Shown here: positions 47,662 through 57,907 of the stretch, one piece after another | Layout of the letters: each line of letters opens with the position of its first letter | Position numbering within the stretch: the first letter of the stretch is position 1 | Assembly (NCBI GenBank): GCA_947169155.1 | Contig: CAMVON010000002.1 | Coordinates: 62,001-126,000 of the forward strand | Source: an uncultured Clostridiaceae bacterium | GTDB taxonomy: Bacteria > Bacillota > Clostridia > TANB77 > CAG-465 | Direction of reading: 5' to 3' | DNA: 64,000 nt | Notes under the pieces: generated by a model | Database searches by the model: none | The model's input: only the letters and a program-made list of their open reading frames with translations | Told to the model about the DNA's origin: nothing | Translations under genes and position numbers: made by a program

Positions 47662-49857
47662 ATGGGAATAAAAAATACAGTGTTCTTCCTAGATTTAAAA
47701 ACGCTATCTAGCAAGCCAGACTCTAAGCTAAAAGCATTTGCAAAATCTGAAGACTTAGAAGTTGAAGACATTATTAAAATAATATATGCAGAAGCAGAAA
47801 GAATCAAAGAAGAAGACAAAGTTAAAGTAACATTTAAAATAATAGATGATGATGAAGATAGCTTCAGAGTAATAGTAGAAAGTGCAAATGTAAAATATAA
47901 AGGCACTATTATATATCCATATGAAAAAATCAAGTCAGACGATTTTGAGTTTGTACTTGATTCTGTTTGCGGAACTATCACACTTGTAAATAAAAAAGCA
48001 GATTGCAAAAAAATATCTGTAACTATCGATGGAGCAGCATTAGATATTTTTTCTATGAAATATAAAGAGGCAAAAGACTTCTTAAAAGAATTAAGTGATA
48101 GAAAAGGTAAAAAAGGATATATTGAATATCCAGATGGAATTTGCTTTAAACACTTTGGTATAAAACTAAATGCTCAAAAAGCAGAAAATGGAGATGTACT
48201 TGTAGATTCTAAAGTTGCAAGTATAAATGTATATAATCAAGAAGAATTTGATAAAGCTTTCTACTTTGAACCAGAAAAGCAAGAACAATATGATGTAAAT
48301 ATTCCTCTTCCAGATGAGTATAACTACGAGAAAAAAGAAACTAAAAAGAAAAAAGCTATAGTAGTAGAAAAAGAAGAAGAGAAAAAAGAAGAAGTTAAAG
48401 AAGTAGAAGAACCAAAGATTGAAATAGAACTTCCAGAAGAAAAATCTAAAGAAGAATTAGAAAAAGAAGCTCAACAAAAAAGAGAAAAAGAAGATAGAGA
48501 ACGTGAAGAGCAAAGAAAGAAAAATCAAGAAGAACTAGAATTAATAAGAAAGAGACAAGAAGAAGAACTTGAAAAAGTTAAAGAAAAATTTAGACGTGAA
48601 CTAGAAGAAGATATAAATAAAAATATTCAAAAATATGAGGAAGAAAAATTAGAAAAAGTTGAACTACCAGAAAGCATAAAAGAAGAAAAAAAAGAAGAAA
48701 AGGTAGAAGAACCAAAAGATGAAACACCACAAATAACTGGACCAATAATAGTAAATCCTATAACACCAAAGGTTGAAAAAGTGGAAGATATTCTAGAAGA
48801 TGATGAGGAAGATGAAGAAGAAATAGTAGAAGAAATTCCACATAAAGATGGATTTGCCGAACTTCAAAAGAAATTTAAAATCTTAACAGACGAATTAGAC
48901 GAAGAAGATGAAGATAATACACAAGAAGATTTTGAAGATGACGAAATAGAGCAAATTGAACCTCAAACTATAAAACAACCAGAAGAAGATTTTGATATCA
49001 AAGACTTAGATGAAGTTTTAGGAAGAACAAGAAAAGAAGAACCTAAAGAAGAAAAAGATAATGATAACGAAATAGAAGTTTTAGAAAAAATGCTTGAAGA
49101 AGGAAAAAGACAACAAGAGATTCTAGAACAAAGAATAACTGCAAAACTTGAAGAATTAAAAGCTCAAGTTAAAGCAAAAGAAGAACCTAAAAAAGAAGAA
49201 ATAAAGCAAGAAGTAAAAGAAGAAAAAGAAATTAAAAAGACTACAAAAAAAGAGACTTCAAAAGCTAGTCTTCAAGATTTAGAAAAAGAAATTGAAGAAC
49301 TTGAAGAAGAAATAGTAGAGCCTAAAGCAGCTCCAAAGAAAGAAACTAAAAAGGCAGTTAAGAAAGAAGAAAAAGTTGAAGAAAGTGAAAACACAGTTAG
49401 ATCATACACTTTAGAAAGTTATAAAGGTCTAATAGATAATTCAACAAATACTTTAATTGTATACTTTGGACAAAGCAAAAAAGATATAAGAAAAATACTT
49501 GGAAAGCCAAAACAAATAAGAGACTTTGAAGAAATGGAAATGTATGAAGATTTCTATGTATATTATGATGAAGAAGATAAATGCGTAGGAATTGGATTAT
49601 ATAATGATAAAAAATATGAAACTACACTATCTTTAAGTATGTTTGATCGTAATCTTATAGATATGAAATATAGACATATCGTAAAACTAATTAAAAGAAA
49701 TGATCCAAACTCAATTGAAGATGATGATGGAATAATATCCCTAAAATATGGTATATCTGTAGATCCAAGAGAGGAAAAAGACTCAGCAGATGATATATGT
49801 GATGTAATACATATTTTCCAAAAAGGATATTATGATGAAGTATACGAAAACTTTTAA
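47662..49857 (+). CDS. Uncharacterised protein with long Glu/Lys-rich coiled coil between two globular ends
   Basis: 731-aa ORF, GTG-less ATG start after gaggtg. Confidence 0.8.
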   Translation: MGIKNTVFFLDLKTLSSKPDSKLKAFAKSEDLEVEDIIKIIYAEAERIKEEDKVKVTFKIIDDDEDSFRVIVESANVKYKGTIIYPYEKIKSDDFEFVLDSVCGTITLVNKKADCKKISVTIDGAALDIFSMKYKEAKDFLKELSDRKGKKGYIEYPDGICFKHFGIKLNAQKAENGDVLVDSKVASINVYNQEEFDKAFYFEPEKQEQYDVNIPLPDEYNYEKKETKKKKAIVVEKEEEKKEEVKEVEEPKIEIELPEEKSKEELEKEAQQKREKEDREREEQRKKNQEELELIRKRQEEELEKVKEKFRRELEEDINKNIQKYEEEKLEKVELPESIKEEKKEEKVEEPKDETPQITGPIIVNPITPKVEKVEDILEDDEEDEEEIVEEIPHKDGFAELQKKFKILTDELDEEDEDNTQEDFEDDEIEQIEPQTIKQPEEDFDIKDLDEVLGRTRKEEPKEEKDNDNEIEVLEKMLEEGKRQQEILEQRITAKLEELKAQVKAKEEPKKEEIKQEVKEEKEIKKTTKKETSKASLQDLEKEIEELEEEIVEPKAAPKKETKKAVKKEEKVEESENTVRSYTLESYKGLIDNSTNTLIVYFGQSKKDIRKILGKPKQIRDFEEMEMYEDFYVYYDEEDKCVGIGLYNDKKYETTLSLSMFDRNLIDMKYRHIVKLIKRNDPNSIEDDDGIISLKYGISVDPREEKDSADDICDVIHIFQKGYYDEVYENF

Positions 49858-49925
49858 TATAAAATAAGGTGCTAGTACTAGCACTTTATTTTTTTATACT
49901 ATATAATGAATATGAGGTGTTATAT

Positions 49926-50927
49926 ATGGAAAAGGAGAAAAAGATAAAATTAGTTAAAATAATAGCTATTATAATAGGTATAATATATGCAGGTATAATA
50001 ATAAAACATTACTATTTTATTGGAGGAAAAGAGTTTTATATTACGTTTGAGTTTGATACCTATTCTAAAATAGAAATAGAAGACAAAGATCTTGTAAGAT
50101 ATGTAAAAAGCAGTATTGGAGGAACTTTTAATCATTACTATTTTAGAGCATTAAAACCTGGAGAGACAAATATATATTTTGGCAATAATAAAGAAGTAGT
50201 ATACAAAGTAGTAATAGATGAGAATTTAGAAGTGGAAACAACAGATTTATCTAAATATGCATCAAATTATTATAAAACACATAAAACTACAAGTCCTTAC
50301 GATTTAACAAAAGAAATACTAGAAAAAGATAGATTGTTCTATATAACTCCAGAAGTAGATATAGACAATATTAAAGAAGTAAGAATAACAGATGAGTCTT
50401 TAGTAGAATATCTAGGAATAGATGAAAAAAATAATAGATTTATATTTAAAGCATCAGTTCAAAAAGGTAAATCTACAATATATTTAGACTATAAAGAACC
50501 AACAGCATCATATGTTGTAAGAGAACAATATCAAATTGAAATAATGGATGATAATATAATAGATAAAGTTCCAGTAATTGACTATAGAGATGTTGAATAT
50601 CCAAGTGATAGATTAGCTGTATATATAGAAGATTCTGGTATTATGATAATACTAGCAGATAATGCAAAAAATGTTACTTTTAATCCAATACCTGAAGATG
50701 AATCTATAGTAAAAGTGGTTAGCAATGAGTATACTCACTTAGCTGAAGACAGAATGAGATATCAATTCTATCTAGAAGCTGTAAAAGAAGGAGAAACAAA
50801 AATAAACGTTGCTGTATACAATAACAATACTAAAGAAATAGAAACAGAAGTTATTAGAGTTGTCGTAGATAAAGACTTGAAGATAAAATATAACAAAGAA
50901 AACCATATAAGTAATGAACTTTATTAG
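49926..50927 (+). CDS. Membrane-anchored extracytoplasmic protein of unknown function (start 49926 preferred)
   Basis: N-term Lys-rich + TM; gaggtg RBS. Confidence 0.75.
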   Translation: MEKEKKIKLVKIIAIIIGIIYAGIIIKHYYFIGGKEFYITFEFDTYSKIEIEDKDLVRYVKSSIGGTFNHYYFRALKPGETNIYFGNNKEVVYKVVIDENLEVETTDLSKYASNYYKTHKTTSPYDLTKEILEKDRLFYITPEVDIDNIKEVRITDESLVEYLGIDEKNNRFIFKASVQKGKSTIYLDYKEPTASYVVREQYQIEIMDDNIIDKVPVIDYRDVEYPSDRLAVYIEDSGIMIILADNAKNVTFNPIPEDESIVKVVSNEYTHLAEDRMRYQFYLEAVKEGETKINVAVYNNNTKEIETEVIRVVVDKDLKIKYNKENHISNELY

Positions 50928-50932
50928 ACAAT

Positions 50933-50961
50933 AAAAAAGCACTTTTTTAGGTGCTTTTTTT
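50933..50961 (+). terminator. Intrinsic terminator
   Basis: AAAAAAGCAC ttttttag GTGCTTTTTTT. Confidence 0.8.
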
Positions 50962-50971
50962 ATTTATATTT

Positions 50972-51030
50972 AATTCCTATTGAATTTGTATGATTTCTAT
51001 GATATAATTCCTACTGGTTTTGTATGAAAT
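50972..51030 (+). promoter_or_regulatory. suf operon promoter (TTGAAT-17-TATAAT, 50980-51008) bracketed by a 25-nt direct repeat
   Basis: AATTCCTATTGAATTTGTATGATTT and AATTCCTACTGGTTTTGTATGAAAT, 34-bp period. Confidence 0.7.
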
Positions 51031-51051
51031 ACAAATTAGAAGGAGCAGAAT

Positions 51052-51798
51052 ATGAAAAAATTATTAGAAATCAAACAGTTACATGCACAAGCTGCAGACA
51101 AAGAAATACTTAAAGGATTAAATTTAACAATAAAGCCAGGAGAGGTTCATGTTATCATGGGACCAAATGGAGCAGGTAAATCTACCTTGGCAAATGTTAT
51201 ACTAAATAATCCTCAATATATAAAAACTAGTGGAGAAGTTATTTTAGATGGAGAAAACATAAATGAATTACCAACAAATGAAATTGCTAAAAAAGGTATA
51301 TTTATGTCTTTCCAATCTCCAGAAGAAATACCAGGAATATCTACATTTAATTTTTTAAAATATGCTAAATCTAAAATTTCTGGTGAGCAAGTCAAATCTT
51401 TTAAATTTAGACATGATTTAAAAGAATATGTAGAAGAATTAAATATGAATCCAAAACTAATTGAAAGAAACTTAAATGTTGGATTTTCTGGTGGTGAAAA
51501 AAAGAAAAATGAAATACTACAAATGCTAGTTTTAGAGCCTAAAATTGCAATATTAGATGAAACAGACTCTGGACTAGATGTAGATGCAATAAAAACAGTT
51601 TCTCGTGGTATTTCAATGTATAAAAATGATTCAAATGCTGTATTAATTATTACTCATAACAATAAAATACTAGAAAACTTGCATATAGATTATGTACATG
51701 TTTTAGTAGATGGAAAAATTGTAAAAACAGGAGATGCAAGCCTTGCAGATGAAATAGAAAAAGAAGGTTATGCAAAATATAAGAAAGTTGAGGAATAA
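51052..51798 (+). CDS. sufC: Fe-S assembly ATPase SufC
   Basis: GPNGAGKSTLAN, GFSGGEKKKNEILQ. Confidence 0.96.
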   Translation: MKKLLEIKQLHAQAADKEILKGLNLTIKPGEVHVIMGPNGAGKSTLANVILNNPQYIKTSGEVILDGENINELPTNEIAKKGIFMSFQSPEEIPGISTFNFLKYAKSKISGEQVKSFKFRHDLKEYVEELNMNPKLIERNLNVGFSGGEKKKNEILQMLVLEPKIAILDETDSGLDVDAIKTVSRGISMYKNDSNAVLIITHNNKILENLHIDYVHVLVDGKIVKTGDASLADEIEKEGYAKYKKVEE

Positions 51799-51800
51799 TA

Positions 51801-53201
51801 ATGGCAAAAACTAAAGTAGATGACATCAATAGAAATATATATGATGTTGTAGACAAAGATAATTATGAATTCAAAATGCAAAAAGGCTTAAATCGTGAAA
51901 TAGTAGAGGAAATATCTAAAAGAAAAAACGAACCAGATTGGATGCTAGATATAAGACTTAAAGCATTAGAAATGTATAATAAGTTAGAATTACCAACATG
52001 GGGACCAGATTTATCTGAACTTAAAATGGATGAGATTGCTACATATGTTAAACCAAAAGCAAACTTAAACAATTCTTGGGATGATGTCCCAGAAGAAATT
52101 AAAAATACATTTGAAAGATTAGGTATCCCTGAAGCTGAAAGAAAATCTTTAGCAGGTGTTGGGGCACAATATGACTCAGAAGTTGTATATCACAGTATTA
52201 AACAAGAATTACTAGATCAAGGTGTAATTTATACAGATATGGAAACAGCTGTAAGAGAATATCCAGAAATAGTAAAAGAACATTTTATGAAATGTGTACC
52301 AATAAATGACCACAAATTTGTTGCACTTCATGCAGCAGTTTGGTCTGGTGGCTCATTTGTATATGTTCCAAAAGGAGTAAAACTAGATGTACCGCTTCAA
52401 TCATATTTTAGATTAAATTCTCCAGAGTCTGGACAATTTGAACATACTTTAATTATAGTAGAAGAAGGAGCCTCTCTTCACTTTATCGAAGGATGTAGTG
52501 CACCAAAATATAATAAAGTAAATCTACATGCAGGATGTGTTGAATTATATGTAAAAGACAATGCATATTTAAGATATTCAACAATAGAAAACTGGTCTAA
52601 AAATATGATGAATCTTAATACTAAAAAAGCACTAGTTGGAAAAAATGCTCAAGTAGACTGGGTAACAGGTTCATTTGGATCAAAAGTATCAATGCTTTAC
52701 CCAATGAGTATTCTAAATGGAGAAGGTGCAAGAACAGAATATACTGGCATTACTTTTGCAGGTGCTGGACAAGATTTAGATACCGGATTTAAAGTAGTAC
52801 ATAATGCACCAAATACTTCAAGCGTTGTAAATTCTAGATCAATTTCTAAAAACGGTGGTGCTTGTACATATAGAGCGTTAGTTAGAATTGCAGAACAAGC
52901 AAAAGGCTCAAAATGTTCAGTAAGCTGTGAATCACTGATGCTTGATGGAATATCTCGCTCAGATACAATTCCGGTAAATGATGTAGAGACTGATGATGTA
53001 GAATTCTCACATGAAGCAAAAATAGGTAAGATATCAGATAAAGAAATATTCTATCTAATGTCTAGAGGATTATCTGAAGAAGATGCAAAAGCAATGATAG
53101 TTAGAGGCTTTGCATATCCAGTTTCAAAAGAGCTTCCAGTAGAATATGCAGTAGAGATGAATAACTTAATTAATATAGAATTAGAAGGGAGTATAGGATA
53201 A
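51801..53201 (+). CDS. sufB: Fe-S assembly protein SufB
   Basis: FVALHAAVWSGGSFVYVPKGV, ISRSDTIP, SRGLSEEDAKAMI. Confidence 0.96.
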   Translation: MAKTKVDDINRNIYDVVDKDNYEFKMQKGLNREIVEEISKRKNEPDWMLDIRLKALEMYNKLELPTWGPDLSELKMDEIATYVKPKANLNNSWDDVPEEIKNTFERLGIPEAERKSLAGVGAQYDSEVVYHSIKQELLDQGVIYTDMETAVREYPEIVKEHFMKCVPINDHKFVALHAAVWSGGSFVYVPKGVKLDVPLQSYFRLNSPESGQFEHTLIIVEEGASLHFIEGCSAPKYNKVNLHAGCVELYVKDNAYLRYSTIENWSKNMMNLNTKKALVGKNAQVDWVTGSFGSKVSMLYPMSILNGEGARTEYTGITFAGAGQDLDTGFKVVHNAPNTSSVVNSRSISKNGGACTYRALVRIAEQAKGSKCSVSCESLMLDGISRSDTIPVNDVETDDVEFSHEAKIGKISDKEIFYLMSRGLSEEDAKAMIVRGFAYPVSKELPVEYAVEMNNLINIELEGSIG

Positions 53202-54244
53202 TGGAAATAAAAGTAAACGAAACTCCTGTAAGAACAAGTAGAAATTTTAGAATTAACAATTTAAAACTTGAAAATATTGAAATACCAAACAATTTAAAAC
53301 CTTTTAAAAACATAGAAATAATTACACAAAAAGCAGAAATAAGTAATAATGTTAGAAAGTATAAATTAGAATATGGTAATGGAGCTGTATTAGAAGAAAA
53401 TGCACAAAATGAAGCAAATAGTGTATTAAATATTAAAACAAGTAGAAAAGGTGAGAAGGTAACAATTATTTATACTTTTACAGACGAAGAAACAATACTT
53501 GTAAACAATATTGAAATTAACACATACAAAGATGCAGACATAACAATAGTATATAAGTCTAATACAGATAAAGCATGTTTTCACAATTCAGTAATTAGAC
53601 TTAATACTTCACCAGAAGATAAAGTAAACGTTAATATTGTTAACATGTTAAACAATAAATCAATGCACTTTGAATCAATGGAAAACTCACTAGAGGACAA
53701 TACTAATGTTAAATATACAATAATAGATTTAGGTGGAAAAGTTAGTGCTACAAACTATTTTGCAGATATTATAGGCAAAGAGGCAAAAAATGACCTTAAA
53801 ACTATATATTTAGGTATAGATAATCAAGTAAAAGATATAAACTATATAGCTCATCTAAAAGGAGAAAAAACAGAAGGATATATAGATGTTCAAGGTGTTT
53901 TAAATGATGAAGCTAAGAAAAACTTTAAAGGAACACTAGATTTTAAACGCGGATGTAAAGGAGCTAAAGGAGACGAAAACGAATTCTGTATGCTACTTTC
54001 ACCTAAAGCAAAGTCTATAGCTCTACCTATGCTTCTATGTACAGAAGATGATGTAGAAGGAAATCACTCAACTGCATCTGGAAAAGTAGATGAAAAATCT
54101 CTTTTCTATATTATGAGTAGAGGACTCTCAGAAAAAGAGGCAATTAAACTTATTGTTAGAGCTAGATTTAATAAGATTCTAGAAAGAATAAAAGATGAAG
54201 ATTTACTAAAAGATATTGTACATGAAATAGATAATAGATTATAA
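53201..54244 (+). CDS. sufD: Fe-S assembly protein SufD
   Basis: Position; FKGTLDFKRGCKGAKGDENEFCMLLSPKAKSIALPMLLC, SRGLSEKEAIKLI. Confidence 0.9.
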   Translation: MEIKVNETPVRTSRNFRINNLKLENIEIPNNLKPFKNIEIITQKAEISNNVRKYKLEYGNGAVLEENAQNEANSVLNIKTSRKGEKVTIIYTFTDEETILVNNIEINTYKDADITIVYKSNTDKACFHNSVIRLNTSPEDKVNVNIVNMLNNKSMHFESMENSLEDNTNVKYTIIDLGGKVSATNYFADIIGKEAKNDLKTIYLGIDNQVKDINYIAHLKGEKTEGYIDVQGVLNDEAKKNFKGTLDFKRGCKGAKGDENEFCMLLSPKAKSIALPMLLCTEDDVEGNHSTASGKVDEKSLFYIMSRGLSEKEAIKLIVRARFNKILERIKDEDLLKDIVHEIDNRL

Positions 54245-54263
54245 TTAAATTGAGGTAGATAAT

Positions 54264-54701
54264 ATGGAAAACAAAAAGAATATTTTATTAATTATTTTAA
54301 AAATTGTTGCAATTATATTTTTAATTTACTTATTTACAATAAATGTAAATTTGTTAATAGAAATGGCAAGAGAGAATCAATATAGGTATATACAAGATAA
54401 TACGGGATATTCTAATTATTATGAGTTTTGGGAGACAAGCCGTAATTGGTATAATGCATCAAGTGTTATAAAAACTATTGTACCTTCAATAATATTTAAT
54501 CTTATTGCATCGTTGGTAGGGATAATAGAGATTATAATATCTTTTACAAAGAAAAAAATAAATAAATATGTAATATGGGTAACACTAGTTTTAATAATTA
54601 TTTCATTATTTTTACCAGTTAAGAGCATTAGTGATCCATATGAATTACGAAATAGTATATACTATATTTACAATTCTATAGTTAATTATTTATTCAGATA
54701 A
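54264..54701 (+). CDS. 145-aa membrane protein inserted in suf operon
   Basis: Three or so TM segments; RBS gaggtag. Confidence 0.7.
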   Translation: MENKKNILLIILKIVAIIFLIYLFTINVNLLIEMARENQYRYIQDNTGYSNYYEFWETSRNWYNASSVIKTIVPSIIFNLIASLVGIIEIIISFTKKKINKYVIWVTLVLIIISLFLPVKSISDPYELRNSIYYIYNSIVNYLFR

Positions 54702-54715
54702 GGAGATAGGATAAT

Positions 54716-55927
54716 ATGGATTATAAAAAAGATTTTCCAGTTTTAGTAGAAAGAAATATTGCATATCTAGATAGTGGTGCTACAACACAAAAGCCACAAT
54801 CTGTTATAGATGCAGTAGAAAAATATTATAAAAAACATAATGCTAACCCTCACAGAGGAGCATATAGTTTAAGTATAGAAGCAACAGAAGCATATGAAAA
54901 TGGTAGAGACAAAATTGCCAAATTTATTAATGCTTCAAGAGAAGAAGTAATAGTTACTAAAAATGCCTCTGAAGCATTAAATTTAGTTGCATATTCATAT
55001 GGATTAGATAATTTAAAAGATACAGACGAAATTGTACTAAGTATAATGGAACATCATTCAAATTTAGTACCATGGCAATATGTTAGTAGAAAAACTGGTG
55101 CTAAACTAAAATATATGTACATTAATGATAACTATGAACTAGATATGGACGAAGTTAAAGCAAAAATTACAGATAAAACTAAAGTAGTAGGAATAGTACA
55201 TATTTCAAATGTTACAGGAACTATTAATAATGTAAAAGAAATAATAGATTATGCACATAGTAAAGGTGCTGTGGTAGTTTTGGATGTGTCTCAAAGCATA
55301 CCACATATGAAAATAGATGTTAAAGAACTAGATGCAGATTTTGTTGCTTTTTCTGGGCACAAAATGCTTGCACCTCTAGGTATTGGTATCCTATTTGGTA
55401 AAAAAGAATTACTAACAAAAATGACACCTTTTTTATATGGTGGAGATATGATTGAATATGTATATGAAGACCATACAACATTTGCCCCACTTCCATCTAA
55501 ATTTGAAGCGGGAACTCAAAATGTCGGAGGAGTAGTTGGAATGTCTGCAGCAATAGACTATATAGAAGCTGTAGGATATGAAAATATAGAAAAACATGAG
55601 AGAGAACTTGTAGATTATGCAGTAGAAAAATTATCTAAGTTAGATTATATTACATTATATATGACAAATAATCCTAAGCATCACTCAGCAGTTATATCTT
55701 TCAATATTAAAGGAGTTCATCCACATGATGTTGCAAGTATATTAGATAACGAAGGAGTATGTGTAAGAAGCGGAAATCACTGTGCACAACCATTACTTAG
55801 ATATATTGGAATAGATTCAACTTGTAGAGCAAGTTTTTATCTATATAATACTAAAGAAGATGTAGATAGATTAGTGGCTGCAGTAGAAAAAGCATATAAA
55901 ATGTTTGAAAAGTATTTAAAAAAATAA
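54716..55927 (+). CDS. sufS: Cysteine desulfurase SufS
   Basis: YLDSGATTQKPQ, FSGHKMLAPLGIGILFG, VRSGNHCAQPLL. Confidence 0.96.
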   Translation: MDYKKDFPVLVERNIAYLDSGATTQKPQSVIDAVEKYYKKHNANPHRGAYSLSIEATEAYENGRDKIAKFINASREEVIVTKNASEALNLVAYSYGLDNLKDTDEIVLSIMEHHSNLVPWQYVSRKTGAKLKYMYINDNYELDMDEVKAKITDKTKVVGIVHISNVTGTINNVKEIIDYAHSKGAVVVLDVSQSIPHMKIDVKELDADFVAFSGHKMLAPLGIGILFGKKELLTKMTPFLYGGDMIEYVYEDHTTFAPLPSKFEAGTQNVGGVVGMSAAIDYIEAVGYENIEKHERELVDYAVEKLSKLDYITLYMTNNPKHHSAVISFNIKGVHPHDVASILDNEGVCVRSGNHCAQPLLRYIGIDSTCRASFYLYNTKEDVDRLVAAVEKAYKMFEKYLKK

Positions 55928-55942
55928 ACCAAGGAGATAAAA

Positions 55943-56389
55943 ATGGATAATTTAGAAGAAATGTACAATGAAATCATAATGGAGCATTCTATGAATTCAT
56001 ATAACAAAAAGAAACTTTCATCTCATGATTTTTGCGATTTGGGTCATAATCCAAATTGTGGAGATGAAATTGAAATTGAAGTTAAATTAAACGGAGACGT
56101 TATTGAAGATATGGCTTTTTCAGGACATGGATGTGCTATATCTCAAAGTTCAACTTCTGTTATGATAGATGTACTTAAAGGAAAAACAGTTAAAGAAGCA
56201 AAAGAGATAATTGCTACTTTTATAGGTATGATTAAACGTGAAATAACAGATGAAGAAGAACTTGAAAAATTAGAGGATGCAATAGCATTTAAAAATATAT
56301 CTAATATGCCAGCACGTGTTAAATGTGCACTTCTTGCGTGGCATACTATGGAAGATATATTAAAAAAACTAGAAGAAGGAGAAAAATAA
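55943..56389 (+). CDS. sufU: Fe-S scaffold/sulfurtransferase SufU
   Basis: NPNCGDEI, GHGCAISQSSTSVM, RVKCALLAWHTM. Confidence 0.95.
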   Translation: MDNLEEMYNEIIMEHSMNSYNKKKLSSHDFCDLGHNPNCGDEIEIEVKLNGDVIEDMAFSGHGCAISQSSTSVMIDVLKGKTVKEAKEIIATFIGMIKREITDEEELEKLEDAIAFKNISNMPARVKCALLAWHTMEDILKKLEEGEK

Positions 56390-56830
56390 ATGAAAATTTC
56401 TACTAAAGGAAGATATGCATTAAATATTATGGTAGATATTGCAAAAAATGCAGGTCAAGAAAAGTATATATCATTAACAGAAATAGCAAATAGACTAAAA
56501 CTTTCAAATAAATACTTAGAACAAATAATATCACCATTAAATAAAGCAGGCTTAGTCTTAAGTACTCGTGGAAACAATGGCGGATATATGCTATCTAGAA
56601 AACCAGAAGAATATAAAGTAGGAGATATATTAAGAGCAACTGAGGGAAACTTAGCACCAATCACCTGTCTATCTGATGGATCAGCTAAAAATTGCCCAAG
56701 GAAGAATCAATGTACAACTTTATCGTTCTGGCAAGGACTAGACAAAGCAATAGAAGAATATGTAGATAGTAAATCACTACAAGATTTAGTAAATGAAACT
56801 AAGTCTACTAAAAAATATGTATTAAAATAA
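56390..56830 (+). CDS. Rrf2-family regulator (IscR-like)
   Basis: MKISTKGRYALNIMVDIA; three Cys CLSDGSAKNCPRKNQC. Confidence 0.94.
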   Translation: MKISTKGRYALNIMVDIAKNAGQEKYISLTEIANRLKLSNKYLEQIISPLNKAGLVLSTRGNNGGYMLSRKPEEYKVGDILRATEGNLAPITCLSDGSAKNCPRKNQCTTLSFWQGLDKAIEEYVDSKSLQDLVNETKSTKKYVLK

Positions 56831-56841
56831 AGGAGAAAAAA

Positions 56842-57894
56842 ATGAAAAGTGTATTATTAGGAATGAGTGGTGGAGTAGATAGCTCTGTTAGTGCAATACT
56901 TCTTAAAGAGGCAGGCTACAAAGTAGTTGGTATTACAATGAGCCTGTTTGAATCTGGAAGTTGCTGTAATTTAGGCTCAATAATAGATGCAAAAGCAGTT
57001 TGTAAAAAACTAGGAATTGAACATTATACATTAGACTTTCAAAAAGAGTTTAAAGAGAGTGTAATAAATAAATTCATAGAAGAATATCAAAATTGCAGAA
57101 CACCAAATCCTTGTATAGATTGCAATAGATATTTAAAATTTGGCGCTATGTATGAGTTTGCTAAAGAACATAATATAGACTATATAGCAACAGGACACTA
57201 TGCCAAAGTAGTATATAGTGAAGAATATAAAAGATTTGTAATTAGAAAATCTAAAGCAGATAAAAAAGATCAAACATATGTGTTATATAATATTCCTCAA
57301 GAATTAGTAGAACACATTATATTTCCACTTGGAGATTTTGAATCAAAAGACCAAATAAGAGAAATCGCAAGAGAACATGGAATGCTAGTAGCATCAAAGC
57401 CAGATAGTCAAGAAATATGTTTTGTACCAGATAATGACTATGTAAATTTCTTAGAAAAGCATAATATTCAAGGAATGAAACATGGAAAAATAGTAGATTC
57501 TGAAGGAAAAATATTGGGTAAACATCAAGGACTACATAGATATACAATTGGTCAAAGAAGAGGAATGGGAATATCTAGTTCTACACCATTATATGTATTA
57601 AAACTAAATAAAGAAAAAAATACTTTAGTTGTTGGTAAAGAAGAAGAATTATATACAGATACAGTTTTGGTTAGTGAGCCTAATTCTCTTCTTTGGGATA
57701 AATTTGAAGAAGGACTAGAAGTAGATGCTAAAATAAGATATTCAGCACCCGCAAAACCTGCTGTAATTCATATAAATGAAAATGGAACATTAACTGTAAA
57801 ATTCAAAGAAAAAGTAAGAGCTGTAACACCAGGACAAGCTATAGCTTTTTATGTTGGTGACATCCTAGCTGGTGGAGGAAAAATAGAAGGATAA
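56842..57894 (+). CDS. mnmA: tRNA-specific 2-thiouridylase MnmA
   Basis: LLGMSGGVDSSVSA, NPCIDCNRYLKF, SQEICFV. Confidence 0.97.
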   Translation: MKSVLLGMSGGVDSSVSAILLKEAGYKVVGITMSLFESGSCCNLGSIIDAKAVCKKLGIEHYTLDFQKEFKESVINKFIEEYQNCRTPNPCIDCNRYLKFGAMYEFAKEHNIDYIATGHYAKVVYSEEYKRFVIRKSKADKKDQTYVLYNIPQELVEHIIFPLGDFESKDQIREIAREHGMLVASKPDSQEICFVPDNDYVNFLEKHNIQGMKHGKIVDSEGKILGKHQGLHRYTIGQRRGMGISSSTPLYVLKLNKEKNTLVVGKEEELYTDTVLVSEPNSLLWDKFEEGLEVDAKIRYSAPAKPAVIHINENGTLTVKFKEKVRAVTPGQAIAFYVGDILAGGGKIEG

Positions 57895-57907
57895 AAGAGG
57901 AATATCT

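Noticed and set aside
48340-49400. Apparent tandem DNA repeats (GAAGAAAAA-rich)
   Set aside because: Low-complexity Glu/Lys coding sequence rather than a defined repeat unit.
53201-54244. Possible second sufB copy
   Set aside because: Sequence and operon position fit SufD; only the C-terminal SRGLSEKEA motif is shared with SufB.
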